Shown: piece after piece, positions 1 through 11,110 of the stretch | How positions within the stretch are numbered: position 1 is the first letter of the stretch | How the letters are laid out: the number at the start of each line of letters is the position of its first letter | Position numbers and translations under genes: made by a program | Notes under the pieces: model-generated | Told to the model about the DNA's origin: nothing | Seen by the model: only the letters and a program-made list of their open reading frames with translations | Database searches by the model: none | Assembly: GCA_037952775.1 (NCBI GenBank) | Contig: JBANAY010000003.1 | Location: forward strand, 32,116,001-32,180,000 | DNA length: 64,000 nt | Direction of reading: 5' to 3' | From: Clonostachys chloroleuca | Lineage: Eukaryota > Ascomycota > Sordariomycetes > Hypocreales > Bionectriaceae

Positions 1-1509
1 AAGAAGGTGGGAACACATAATGCATTTAAGACCTTTCTCGAGGGTCTCTTTGTTCTTGCTTTTGAGAAATGCAAGGACAAAGGTGTCCCCATCACAACTG
101 CAATCACGTACCCTCGGAAACTCTCTCGTAGCAGTTTCTCAATCATCCAACATATTGTCAGCAAATCCACCATCCCAAACCAATGCAGTAAAGTGATCTA
201 TGGATCTGAAGCTGAGGCAGCGTTGGCCGGCGCATTCCACCTTTTGGAGACCCGTGGGCCCATCCAGGTATATTATTTATCTTCTCTCTATTAACGTCCT
301 TCTCAGCTTGACTTTTTCCTTAATGTTCTCAGCAAATCTTCCCATGACTTTCTTTTCTTCTTGCTTATCATCTAGAACTTTCCTACCTTTGACTTCACTC
401 ACTTCCTCCATCTCCTTCCCCAACTGCCCCGTCTCTGTGTCCCGTGTCTTTGGATTCTATTTGGCTTCAGCTGACAATCCCGAAGGAGCCTCTGATCATC
501 GCCGACTGCGGCGGTTTAAGCATTGTTTGTGCCTTCCAACCTTCCCACACCCCATCCATACTAATCTGCTCGAAGGATGTCGCCGTTTTTCGGCCGGAAG
601 ATCACGGACGCTCGATCCCCCCGCCAACAAAATCAATCGCTGGGGGTGGTCTATGGCTAGACCAAATTTTCAGGGACCTAATGGAGCAGAAGATCTCACG
701 CGCTGTCTCCCATGTCCGGCATCGCCATGTGAACGACTTCGAGAAGTTTCTAAACCGTTGCCCCATCTACAGAGCTGAAATCCTTCGAAGGTGGGAGCGT
801 ATCAAGCTTACTTCCAACCTGCTCACACTGAAGTTTTCCGTGCAAGTCCTGCACACCAAAATCTATTTCTCCAGGTAGGGCATCTCTTTCTTCCCCTGCA
901 TTCGAACACCATTGCTCCATGGATCAACTGTGGTCAATTTCAGCCCATCATAAACTCAACCCAATCCTTCCTTCTTCTTCCCACCGTCACCCTCGAAAGT
1001 AGGGTCTAGTTTCAATCTAGTGCCGCTAACATGTCTAAACCAAGTGACGAGATCCATGGTGTGGTCCATGAGTACGCAAATCGACTAGTGCGGATAATCG
1101 ACAAGATCGGAAACGACGAGGTCGAGAGCAATGAGCGCAGAGAGCGCCCTTCCGTGCGTCATCACCACTTCTACATTCTGCCCCAGTCTCAATGCATTCT
1201 GCTAACAACCATATGACAGAAGGTGATCATGACCGGCGGCCTGGCCAAGATCAGTTTGTTCTACCGCAAGGTGGAAGAGCAACTGCGCAGCGAGGGAGTG
1301 GGTTCCATGTATTACCCCTACGGTACCATTGATACGTAGGGTTACCAGAGCCTTGTCGTCGGATAGTACCGTCTGCTAACGTGGAACGAACTAGGTGGAA
1401 CGTCGTGGCAATCGGTGCCGCCCTCTTTCGTCACCAGATCATTCCCGTCAGCCGTCAGATGGCGGAGCATGAGCCCCAGGACCATGCCATGCAGAACAGT
1501 GGTCTCTAA
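1..1509 (+). CDS. Hsp70-like ATPase-fold protein, 5' part missing
   Basis: This is the C-terminal part of a protein of the fungal Hsp70-like (actin-fold ATPase) family; the 5' end lies outside the window. Exons read from sequence are 1-267, 471-874, 1021-1153, 1220-1335 and 1395-1509; all junctions are GT-AG and keep the frame (phases 0, 2, 0, 2). Seen in the protein are an ITYPRKLS segment followed by a YGSEAEAALAGA stretch, LIIADCGGLSIV resembling the second phosphate loop of Hsp70/actin folds, and VIMTGGLAKISLFY resembling the adenosine motif. The last exon begins WNVVAIGAALF, the usual end of the nucleotide-binding domain. There is no SBD-like region and no EEVD tail, so it is not a canonical chaperone. 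Fungi carry many such divergent copies of unknown role. The family call is fairly safe; function and the exact internal splice sites are inference. Confidence 0.75.
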
Positions 1510-2290
1510 GGCCTAGGGAACGGTACGTCCCACAGCCAGGGAGGTGACTTATGACTTGGAGATGTGATGGGGCGGCATATTTCGCATGCACCTCATGAGG
1601 TGTGGATGATGTTGGAGGCTACGACGAGGAGCCCCAGATTTGCGGAGTGATATTGCGACGGCCAGGGATATTGGTTGGTTGTGTTCATGTAGTTGATATG
1701 TGACTTACATCCACTATGTGGTCGTGCAATCAAGCTTGCAGAACACTCACGTAGCGATGAGTGAGCAGCACCTTTTTTTACCCACGATATAGACCTATGT
1801 GCCATTGTCAGTACTCAAATGGTGCATCAACACTCGGAGCTTGTCATCCTCGACAACTACCCGGTAGCTAGACCATTTACCTGAGGTACATAACGTCGTC
1901 GCTTTCCCTCAGTGTCGCTGAGTGGGCTATACTTTATGTGATATACACTGGGGAGGGGATATCTTGAATCTATGCATGAATGTGGTAGAATAAGGCTTGT
2001 TTGTTCTGATGCTGAGTGTAAATAGAGTGCTGACAACTGGACCCTCATGTCTGGGTCAGTGGCGGGTAATTTGCGGGTGAATTCGTCAATTTCCCAATCT
2101 GGCGTCGATTTTTGAACAACTGTTGGTTGGGATCCTTTTTCCCATCGCCCTTTTTGCCTGCTTGATTGAGCAACCCAAGTCGGACATTGTGACATCCAGC
2201 CCGGGAAGAAAAAGAAAACCCAAGGGGATCAAACCAGAGATTCAGCCCTGGGGAAGATCAAATGATGAAATTGGCATTTTGGTGATCGAC
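1510..2290. other. Intergenic, nothing recognised
   Basis: Spacer between the Hsp70-like gene and the rRNA methyltransferase gene, transcribed in the same direction. Small open frames on the minus strand show no protein-like composition. The methyltransferase frame stays open back to 2123, but no ATG lies before 2291. Confidence 0.6.
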
Positions 2291-4196
2291 ATGTCACTTT
2301 ACCATGAGGCGGCAGAGTTCCTCCTAGCGCCAACTTCAGACGGCGGCAGTCTCAAAGCTCGAGTCTTTAAGAAGAAGGGTCTCAAGTCGCCCCCCAACCA
2401 GCTGTACGCTTTGGTGCTGGAAACTTGCAAATGGAGTGTCGTGCTCAAGGATGTTATCGAGAGGGCCGAGCTTTTGAAACTTGAACGAAAGGTATGGTTC
2501 TCCATTTCACTTATACATCTTACCTGCGTCGGCGCATTGAATGTCAAAATCGGATTCTTCGAATGTTTTTTTTTCTGAAGTTGATACTAATTTATCTTTC
2601 TAGTTGACTCCGGCTCTCTCACTACTACTGACACATGACTTGCTCCTGGCCAAGGGCGGCATCGCCCTCCCACAGAGCCATGGTCTCAGACAGAGCGTCG
2701 AGCGCCACAAGGGTCGCCTGACGTCCGAGCTGACGCTCGCAAGGCTCCGGCGCAAGTCCGCCTCCGCCGAGCAGCTACGGGAGCAGGTCGAGCGAGCATC
2801 TGCAGGCGAGGAGGCCAACATCCCGCGCTGGGTGCGCGTCAACGCCCTCAAGAGCAGCGTCGAGGACCAGCTGAAGACCACGTTCGCCGCGTACAAGAGG
2901 ACGACGGAGCTGCAGGAGGTCATCCGCTCCCTGCCAAGCAAGGCTGGAGGAGCAACCCGGCTGGTCTACATCGACCCGCACGTGCCCAACCTCCTCGCCG
3001 TCACGCAGGGGACCGACCTCACCAAGACGGACGCCTACGCTGCGGGCAAGATCATCCTGCAGGACAAGGCGTCGTGCTTCCCGGCCTACCTGCTCGACCC
3101 CCGCTCCGAGGACGGCGACGTGGTGGACGCCTGCGCGGCGCCGGGGAACAAGACGACGCACCTGGCCGCCGTGCTGCACGGGCACCGGCCGGACTTTGAG
3201 AGCGCGCCGCAGACCATCTTCGCCTTCGAGAAGGACTCGCGGAGGGCGCAGACGTTGGAGAAGATGGTCAGGATCGCCGGGTCGAGGAAGCAGACGGTCA
3301 TCGCCCCCGGGCAGGACTTTTTGCAGGTCGACCCCGAGGCGGACAAGTACAAGGACGTCGGGTTGCTGTTGCTGGACCCGAGTTGCTCGGGGAGCGGGAT
3401 TGTTGGGCGTGATTCCATGCCTGAGCTGCATCTGCCGGATGCGTTCGACAAGCAGTCCCAGGGCAAGGGTGTACAGCCGCCAAAGAATGGGCAGACAGCG
3501 AGGAAGAGGAAGCACGGGGAGGTGGAGAAGGGGGAGAAGGAAGCATCACAGAACGTTCTCATCGATGACGAAGGGAACGAGACGGTCGTCAATTCCAGCA
3601 AGGACTTGCAGGCAAGGTTGGAGGCGCTTTCTTCCTTCCAGTTGATTATCCTTCTACATGCGTTCAAGTTCCCATCTGCCAAGCGGATTACATATTCTAC
3701 ATGTTCTGTGCACGCGGAGGAGAACGAGCGAGTTGTCATGAAGGCGCTACAATCAGATATTGCCCGTAGTAGGGGCTGGAGGATTTTACGGAGAGACGAT
3801 CAGGTCAGTGGGCTGAGGGATTGGGACGTCCGGGGCCTCCCAGAGGAATGCGGCGGGGATACAGAGATTGCGGAGGGATGCATTCGGAGCCACAAAGGGG
3901 ACGGGCGGGGAGTGATGGGCTTCTTTGTTGCCGGTTTTGTTCGATCCGGCGGCGATGCGGATGGCCGTGGTGGTGGTGGTGGTGATGACGATGATGAGGG
4001 TCCATACCTCCGGGATGTGGAGGGGAGAATCGTCCGGGACCAGCTCGGGATGCCGGTGCTAAAATCCACGGGAGGACCAGTCACACTGATTGCCAGGGAT
4101 GAGTCTGACGAAGAGGATGACAGCAGTGGTGGCACATCAGATGACCAAGCAACGGACGAGATAGAGGAGGACGAATGGGATGGATTCGGAGATTAG
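2291..4196 (+). CDS. RCM1: 25S rRNA cytosine-C5 methyltransferase, Rcm1/NSUN5 type
   Basis: Nucleolar NOL1/NOP2/Sun-family enzyme. Yeast Rcm1 makes one m5C in 25S rRNA (C2278). Two exons, 2291-2491 and 2604-4196, are joined in phase 0 over a 112-nt intron with a ctaa-like branch site just before the acceptor; the product is 597 aa. The start is the first ATG in frame and gives the family-typical opening MSLYHEAAE. The SAM motif DACAAPGNKTTHLAA lies near residue 241. Motif IV LLLDPSCSGSG (about residue 325) and motif VI ITYSTCSVHAEENE (about residue 432) carry the two conserved cysteines, one the nucleophile and one for product release. A charged KRKHGE-rich insert follows motif IV, and the C-terminal 100 residues are acidic (runs of D and E). 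Codon use is strongly GC-ending in the first two thirds and relaxed after about 3400. Confidence 0.93.
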
Positions 4197-5410
4197 CCTG
4201 GTATTGGTATTAAGGCCGCCGCAGGTGGTGATCTGATTAGAAACGGGACATTCGTGAGAAGGCAGCACAGAAGATCAGATGTTGGATTAATGCGAGAAGA
4301 ACCGGCAAGATTGTGCCGAGCTGGTACGTAGCACTGCGCGGCGACAAGCAGCTATGAGTGGTCCCGCAAAACAACAGAGGGTCCATTGTTGGAATTATCT
4401 GGGATTTGAAGATCTTTGAGCCCCGAATCCCGGTTGGTGACCAAACTGTCGGCGTCCGAACGAGGCGAGACGTGTCCGGCGAAGGAAAGGTCGAGAAGCC
4501 TAATCAAAGAAGCGGGTCTTGATAATTTGGTGTGTCGGGTTCGGGCAGGGATTCGCTATCGTTGGGGGAAGCAAACATTTTTTCTGGTCGCATGGGCCGA
4601 CGATCGATGGCGTCAGATGGCGGTTAGCGGCAGATGATACTGGTGTGTACTGATTCATCTCTTGCCGGCTTACGGCCAGGAATGATTCAGGCCACTGCTC
4701 CTTCAATGATGCCTCTCAGTGAGCCTCTGCTGCAACCCTCACGCAGCATGATACAGCCCCTCATATGTATGTAGCCGCATGTAGGGCAGCCGTTTGGAAA
4801 CAACTCTGTTACGTCGCAGCCGGAGATTGGATCTGGAGCCTCTCCAGGCCACTGGTCGCTCCATCGAAATTGCAACGTGCTGCGGGCAAAGCAAAACTCT
4901 TGCGCATTCGTATATAGCCCCCACCAGCTGCACGCAGCCTCGGCACATTAAGTAATGGGCAGTGCATTGGAGCCGGGTTGCCTAGCGCCGGGCTCAATCA
5001 AGTTGGCGACGCTCCACCTGATCCATCTCGGAGGTCCAAAAACTAGCTGATTCCTGGGTATGGCCACATGGACGGAGCGGGAGCCAGCCTGGGATGTTGT
5101 GAATCCCGGCCTCCCTTACTTGGTACGGAGGGCTTGGTGTGCAAGATGCCTCAAACCCGCTCCATGGAGCGGGAAAATCTCTCGATTCGGCTTGGTAATA
5201 CAGCAGTCTTTTTCGACGTCTTATCTCCGGAGATTTCAAGGGCTAGTAGTCGATACAGGTAGATAGTAGTATGCGGGCATGGCGGCGACTTTATTAAGAA
5301 GCCCGACTGCCCCTATATAACTCCCCTTGGTGGAGCTGGGCTGTTACTTTGATGATCTTCAACTTCAACACCACCATATCGTAGGACCGCATCGCCGTCT
5401 CCAAGCAGCC
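4197..5410. other. Intergenic with promoter of the MFS gene
   Basis: 1.2 kb without a convincing coding region. It holds the 3' flank of RCM1 and the promoter of the transporter, including a TATA-like element at 5313-5320. No repeat or RNA gene was recognised. Confidence 0.6.
5313..5320 (+). promoter_or_regulatory. TATA-like box of the MFS transporter gene
   Basis: The element ctatataa sits 91 bp before the chosen ATG at 5411. This is a reasonable distance for a fungal TATA promoter with a leader of about 60 nt. TATA promoters are common for inducible transporter genes; inducibility here is inference. Confidence 0.45.
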
Positions 5411-7186
5411 ATGGCACCAACGGCAGAAGCCCCGATATCATCCTCCTCCTCGTCTTCATCGGCCACAGCGACAGGCGCCGATGTCGAGTCACAACGTACC
5501 GCTAGCGACAGGCACTCGTACTTTCGCACTCTAATTGACCAGGCCGGTATCACCCAGGCTGTCCTTGACCATAAGTACGCTGGCGAGGGAACCACCGAGT
5601 CTCCCTTCCAGGTCGAATTCATCCCCAACGATCAACACGACCCGACGACATTCTCTCAGTCCCGAAAATGGTTAATCACTCTCGTCCAGGCCATGGCGAC
5701 TCTCTCCGTAGCCTTTGCCAGTTCGGCCTACTCTGGTGATGTCACCGGAGTTATCAGGGAATTCAATGTGTCGACAGAAGTCGCCATTCTCGGTGTTTCC
5801 ATGTTTGTCCTGGGCTTTGCCATTGGACCTCTGATCTGGGCACCCCTCTCCGAGTTGTACGGCCGTCAGCGGCTCTTCTTCTTTACATACATGGGTTTGA
5901 CCGCCTTCAATGCTGGAGCTGCAGGAGCCCCCAACATTGCAGGCTTGATTGTGATGCGATTCTTCGCTGGCTCTTTTGGTTCAGCTCCCCTGACCAACGC
6001 TGGTGGTGTTATTGCCGATATGTTCTCGGCCAAGGAAAGAGGCATCGCCACATCCATCTTTGCGATGGCCCCCTTCTTGGGACCTTCTCTCGGTAAGTAA
6101 TCGTGATCCGGCCTCGTTTGTCTTGATTCGGTGACTGATTCATGTAGGGCCTATTGCCGGTGGTTTCCTGGGCCAGGCTGCGGGCTGGCGCTGGGTCGAG
6201 GGTTTGATGGCCGCTTTCTGTGGTGCCGTCTGGATTATCAGCACTCTGAGCTACCCCGAAACATATTCGCCCGTGCTGCTCAAGGTGAGAGCTGCCGCTC
6301 TGAGCAAAAAGACCGGAAAGGTTTATGTCTCGAAATTGGAAGCTGGCAAGCCGACCAAAACCCTTCGCCAACAGTTTGCGGTCGCATTGTCGAGACCCTG
6401 GGTTCTGCTCTTCAAGGAGCCCATCGTGTTCCTGACTTCGCTTTACATGGCCATCATCTACGGCACCATGTACCTCTGCTTCGCTGCATTCCCCATTGTC
6501 TATCAGCAGGGGCGTGGGTGGAAGCCTGGTGTTGGTGGCTTGGCCTTCATTGGTCTGGCTGTGGGCATGACCATCGCTACAGCTGGCAGCATTCTCGACA
6601 ACAAGCGCTATATCCGTGTGGCCATTGCTCACGGCGGCGCAGCCCCCCTGAAGCACGTCTCCCACCCGCCATCCTCGGCTCGATCCTCATTCCCGTGGGA
6701 ATGTTCTGGTTCGCCTGGACAAACGGTCCCGAGGTTCACTGGGCCGTGTCCATTGTCGGCTCAGGAGTATTCGGTACAGGCATTGTGCTCGTATTCCTGT
6801 CGCTCATGACCTACCTCGTCGACTCCTATGTCATTTTTGCAGCATCTGTGCTCGCAGCCAACTCCGTCCTGCGGTCGCTTTTCGGTGCCGTCTTCCCCCT
6901 CTTCACAACCTACATGTACCAGGATCTTGGAATCCACTGGGCCAGTTCGATCCCCGCCTTCCTGGCCGTAGCGTGTGTACCATTCCCGTTCCTGTTCTGG
7001 AAATACGGTGACAGGATCCGAATGAAGTGCGAATTCGCTTCCGAGGCGGCAGAGGTCCTAGCGCGCATGCGCGCGACACATCAGCCCGTGGATGAGGATG
7101 AGGCTATGGAGGAGGTTGTGAGGCATAGGACAAACAAACCACAAACGCCTCCGCAGCATCTCGTCGTTAGTGAAAGAGGATGTTAA
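5411..7186 (+). CDS. MFS transporter, DHA1 (drug:H+ antiporter, 12 TM) type, with a one-base frame break
   Basis: Plasma-membrane major facilitator. Exons are 5411-6092 and 6148-7186 with a 55-nt intron; about 573 aa if the frame is continuous. The ATG at 5411 has a good context (gccatgg). After a Ser-rich N-terminus come motif [19 protein letters not shown] (about residues 138-155) and motif [15 protein letters not shown], the antiporter signature, which spans the intron. Hydrophobic segments match two six-helix halves with a central loop. The frame breaks at the run of six C at 6643-6648 (about residue 393): before it the protein reads [15 protein letters not shown] and after it, one frame over, [18 protein letters not shown], the start of the next helix in this family. 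One extra C would join them. This is an assembly error or a recent mutation. Substrate unknown; relatives export drugs, polyamines or metabolites. Confidence 0.9.
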
Positions 7187-7734
7187 TAGAGAGACATGGA
7201 CGCAAGGAACGGTGGTCATATGAATTATTGCATTTTTGCTCATGAGGTGATGGGTCCTCAAGCATAAGGCGTTCGGGATTGGCATCAGAACACCTGGACA
7301 GGTCGTTACGAAACATAGACAATAGACTGGCCCTTAACTGGGCATTTTAATCATAGAGAAATTAAGAGGCAAATAGATGATACCACTTTAAAATGTTCGA
7401 GGAGCTAAACAATGAAATGATGTGGTTGTTCTGCTGACCGATACAATTAATTATCGTGACCTAAAAGCGGCAATCAAGGTGTGGCGCCGACGGTTAAAAA
7501 CAGTGACGGTGTGGCGCAGGCGCGTTCATCCCACACAGTGCCACTGGACGCGTCGGCCGAGTTGAGCCTAGCACCAACAGCGGCCCGTGCTGTGGTTGTC
7601 GAAGGACAATAATTGAATCAGTTCCAGCCGTCTGCAGGACTACATGGCGACAATTTATCTGCTCCTCCGTCCCACCATCCCACGGCAGCTGCTTTACGCG
7701 TTGTCGCGTACTCACAGATAGTTGCGCCCCTGAG
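7187..7734. other. Intergenic, nothing recognised
   Basis: 3' flank of the transporter gene and promoter of the next gene, both on the plus strand. No coding signal, repeat or RNA gene is evident. Confidence 0.6.
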
Positions 7735-9500
7735 ATGCCTCTACCGACAACGATGGCAACCTTCTCACCGGCCAGCTCTGTGTCGAATGATTCGTCCTTC
7801 TACACCGCTGTTGATTCCCACTACGGCAGCAAATCAACGACGGCTAGCAGCCCTGTCTACGAGAATGCGTCGCCGTATGACGATGCACGGCCCCTGCCCT
7901 CCGAGCTGAGGGACCACTGCCACATATTTCTGGATGAAAAACTCTGTGAGTCCCGCCTTATCCGTGTCTTCGATGCGATGATTGAAGATGGCCCGACGCT
8001 GACAGTGGCGCAGACGGTTCTGGCGTGAGCCTGCTGAGCAGCATCCTTGCTGCTGGCACATCAAAACGATCACCAGCGCTATCTAAGCCCATATCCGTCC
8101 CTCCTGCGAGCCACATAGCACTCCTCAACACCTTAATACTGCACCCACAATACACCACACGGGCTACGAAAGAAGAGCATCGCGATCTTCCAGCTCAAGC
8201 GCTAAACTATCTAAAAAGCCTGCTCTCGACAGTTGGGCCCTTGAATGCTGACTTCAAAGCGGCTACACGCTTTTCTCAGCAATCATGGTCGAGAAGACGA
8301 CAACGACACGGCACCGAAGACACCGAGATTGACGCAGATATCGTCGCAGATCAGCTGGAGTGCAGCCTCGCCAACAGCGGCAGCCTATGGAGCCAGGCGC
8401 AGGATTTCTGGACGGTACTGGGATGGGCATTCAACTGCAGCGTGCTGTACCCAAAGCGTTGGAAGTACTGGAAACCTTGGCTTGAGTTCATGCTTGATCT
8501 GATGGAGAAGGACTGGGAGGAGCGTGAGCGACAGGACCTGGAATGTTGCGATACTAACAGCGGAAGCGACGACGTCCAGGCCAGTTTGCGGCAAGAGTCA
8601 ATCATCTCCACCTATATGGACGAGGACGGCCCGGGACGCAAGTGTATCCTGAAAGCCATCTTCGCCCATGGCGACAACATTTCAACGTCTGCATTCAAAG
8701 AAGTGTTTTCGGACGAGCTCAAGGGGCCGAGGAGGGAATCTAAGAAGAGGAAGCACGAGAGTCTGGATCTGGAGAATGGCAAGTTCGGAGACTATTTCGA
8801 TGACGAGGATGCCATCTCGTCAGGGGGCTCACAACCACCCACACCTCAAAAACCGCGGCAGGCAAGAAACGCCGAGACTCTCGGCGTCTCTCAGCCTGGG
8901 TTAGTCGAGTCCGTCTACCTGCGGCTGAGAGTCTTCAAGCTACTGTCACTTGCAACTCACGCGTTGGGCACCGCGAAAGAACTGGAGAGGTTATATGATG
9001 ACACTGCAAAGCTACTCAAGGTGCAGCCATTACCGTTCTTCTCGTTGTTTGTGGCTTGCCGTGAGTCGCCGCTGGTTCTTGCATCGGAGATCACCCTTAC
9101 GAAGCTCCTATTCCTATTCCTCCTCCCTCAAAGTCATAAGAACCCCGGAAAAGTTGACCCCGAAGGTGAGCTTGAAGGGGCCCTGACATCGATCATGCTT
9201 GAGAAATGCTTCATCATCCACCCAGCGAATAATGTATCCGTCGAGGACAACGCAAAGCTATCTCTGGTCGTGGAAAAGGCTTTGCAACTTTTATGGTTGG
9301 CCGATGAGATCGTGTATTCCAAGACATTTGCGACGGCTGTCGAAGCTGGCGTGCAGGCGCGAGACTCAAAGGTCAAGAATAAGCGTGCTTCAAAGAAGGT
9401 CAAGCTAGACGCCGATGATCTCATGGCCGAGAAGGTTCTGGACAACTCGGCCGCGAGAATACGACTTCTTGTGAGCGCCATGACAGACACCGAGGATTAG
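7735..9500 (+). CDS. Conserved fungal protein of unknown function, nuclear-looking
   Basis: Two exons, 7735-7945 and 8014-9500, give 565 aa. The 68-nt intron (gtgagt to cgcag) is inferred because it joins two open frames into a smooth helical segment (FLDEKLYGSGVSLLSSILAA); without it the first frame stops at 8028. I do not recognise the family. Visible features are a helical N-terminal region after a Ser/Thr-rich start, a Trp-rich block around FWTVLGWAFNCSVL and RWKYWKPWLEFM, a charged middle with the nuclear-localisation-like cluster RRESKKRKHE, a DDED acidic patch with SQPPTPQKP, a second helical domain, and another basic cluster KNKRASKKVK near the end. No enzyme motif was seen. A second ATG at 7753 is possible. 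Real gene status is well supported by the intact 1.5-kb exon; its function is open. Confidence 0.8.
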
Positions 9501-9838
9501 AATTTACTTGATATGCAATGATTTTTAGAGTTATTGGTTGGCCTTGGGGGGCACTGTGTTACCTACTTTTAGCGGGCGTTTGTTCGGACTTGATGGAATG
9601 GATTTTCTTTGTTCGGGGCGAAAAATATGGCACGGGAACAGGTATTAGGAACAGTGGAGTGTAAGGGATGGGATATGTGTTTCTTTTTTGGAGCGGTGCT
9701 CTTTTTTCTGTTATAGGCGAAGATGTTATACATATTAGCCAACCAGGCCGGACCGGTTACAATGAGACGCAGCTAGACGCCAGGTCGGATATATAATATA
9801 CACAAAAATTACAGAGCGAGTTGTTACATGCATGATCA
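9501..9838. other. Convergent 3' intergenic region
   Basis: Short AT-rich spacer between two convergent genes, presumably the 3' UTRs and polyadenylation signals of both. No coding signal. Confidence 0.6.
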
Positions 9839-10480
9839 TTACTTTTTGCGAGCACTGGGGCTCCACGCCTCGGGCTGCCAGTTCTCACTGGGACCCTGAG
9901 CCTTGTGCTTGGCCCACGGATCGGGCTTGGCCTCCTTCGTGTTCTCCTGACTCGTAGATGCGGTTTGAGTTGGTGTCGATTCTGGATCCGTGTTGGCGGA
10001 ACCCAACGCAAGCACAGGTTGGCCGTTGGCAGCACCAGGCGCATCCATGACCCGAGGCTTGGCCTCCCACCGCGCATCGGCCTCTGCAGCAAGCTTCTTC
10101 ATCCGGGCCTGGCGGGCAACGTCTCCATGCTGCTCTCTTCAAGGGAGGGCGGGCTGTCCCGCGTGTACCGGAGCCATTGATGCCAGAGCGGGCTCACTTT
10201 GACCTCGGAGAAGTGCGTCGACCTCGGGTACTTGACGATGCGTCGCCAGCGTTCTTCGGGGCCGTTTGTGAGGCGGAACTCCCAGTAGGTGTTCCCGTTG
10301 AGGTCAGAGCCTGCAATAGGAAGATGTCAGCATTTGAGCAAGTCGCTTAAACGATGCGAGCTGGCTGGAGTGTGGGGGTGAAAGGGACTTACCAACAAGG
10401 AAGCGCTTCCGCCAGGGAAGTCGAAGAGCTTTCCACTTGTGCCATGCCTGCGCTAGAGGCCCTATTCGTGCCTGAGCCAT
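9839..10480 (-). CDS. NDUFAF2: Mitochondrial complex I assembly factor NDUFAF2 (mimitin/B17.2L), with a frame break
   Basis: Homologue of the B17.2-like assembly factor that helps build NADH:ubiquinone oxidoreductase in mitochondria. Exons on the minus strand are 10480-10393 and 10310-9839; the intron 10392-10311 has gtaagt and gcag. The product would be about 186 aa. The N-terminal block WHKW-KALRLPWRKRFLVG flows across the intron into DLNGNTYWEFRL, ERWRRIVKYP and SPLWHQWLRYTRDSPPSLEE, the defining family block. Then the frame is lost near 10126-10139 and the protein resumes one frame over with HGDVARQARMKKLAAEADAR, also family-typical. One missing base, or two extra in a CTCTCT stretch, accounts for it. 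The C-terminus is a low-complexity tail ending DPWAKHKAQGPSENWQPEAW. The N-terminus is basic, as expected for import. Confidence 0.88.
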
Positions 10481-11110
10481 TGATAGTGCTCTCTTCTGGG
10501 AGTCAATCGGCAATGATCCTGGGGGGTGAAACTGCGAGCTCCCCACGTTTTCCCTGCGCCACAAGTTTTCTTTGCGCGAGGCGATTTATTACTGCCAGGC
10601 AGTTTGGTAATGCGATAATGCTGCAAGCTGATAAGCCCAGCCACACTTAAGCAGGGGTGGCACCCGCCACCTCAACCCACGTCATTGGGCCGCGACGCCT
10701 CGGGTACGTACCCTGTAGGTGCCGAATCAGTGGCTTGGGCCGGTGACGGGAGCCAAGCATGAAGCAACGGTTCGCTTCACTAGTCGTCTCTCCTGGCGAC
10801 AACCTAACATGAACTTCTCTTCCTCACCCACCTGCGCATTCTGGTCCAAGAGCTCTCCCCTGTTTCCCATTAAGGACCTGTGGCTGTTTCACTCCTCGAG
10901 GAATGCGATCGGCATCTTTAGGACCGGAGAGAACATACACATAACAACGTCCTGCGACATCCAATATTCCCCCTCCAACGGTGGCACATATCCCCCACCA
11001 GCCGGATCCAAGTGCGACACCACTACGCTTTCTGCCAAAAACCCTTCCGCCCCCTTTTCGCTCTTGATCTCAATACACTCTAAGATAGCGAGCGGGAATT
11101 GGAAACAACC
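10481..11110. other. Divergent promoter region
   Basis: 630 bp between two divergently transcribed genes (NDUFAF2 on minus, calponin-type gene on plus). No coding signal; probably holds both promoters. Confidence 0.6.

Noticed and set aside
2775..3515. Long minus-strand frame opposite RCM1 (246 residues)
   Set aside because: It mirrors the GC-ending codons of the real gene and is Val/Leu/Arg/Gly-rich without any motif.
7946..8028. Programmed frameshift between the two frames of the unknown 565-residue protein
   Set aside because: A normal 68-nt GT-AG intron explains the change and restores a smooth helix.
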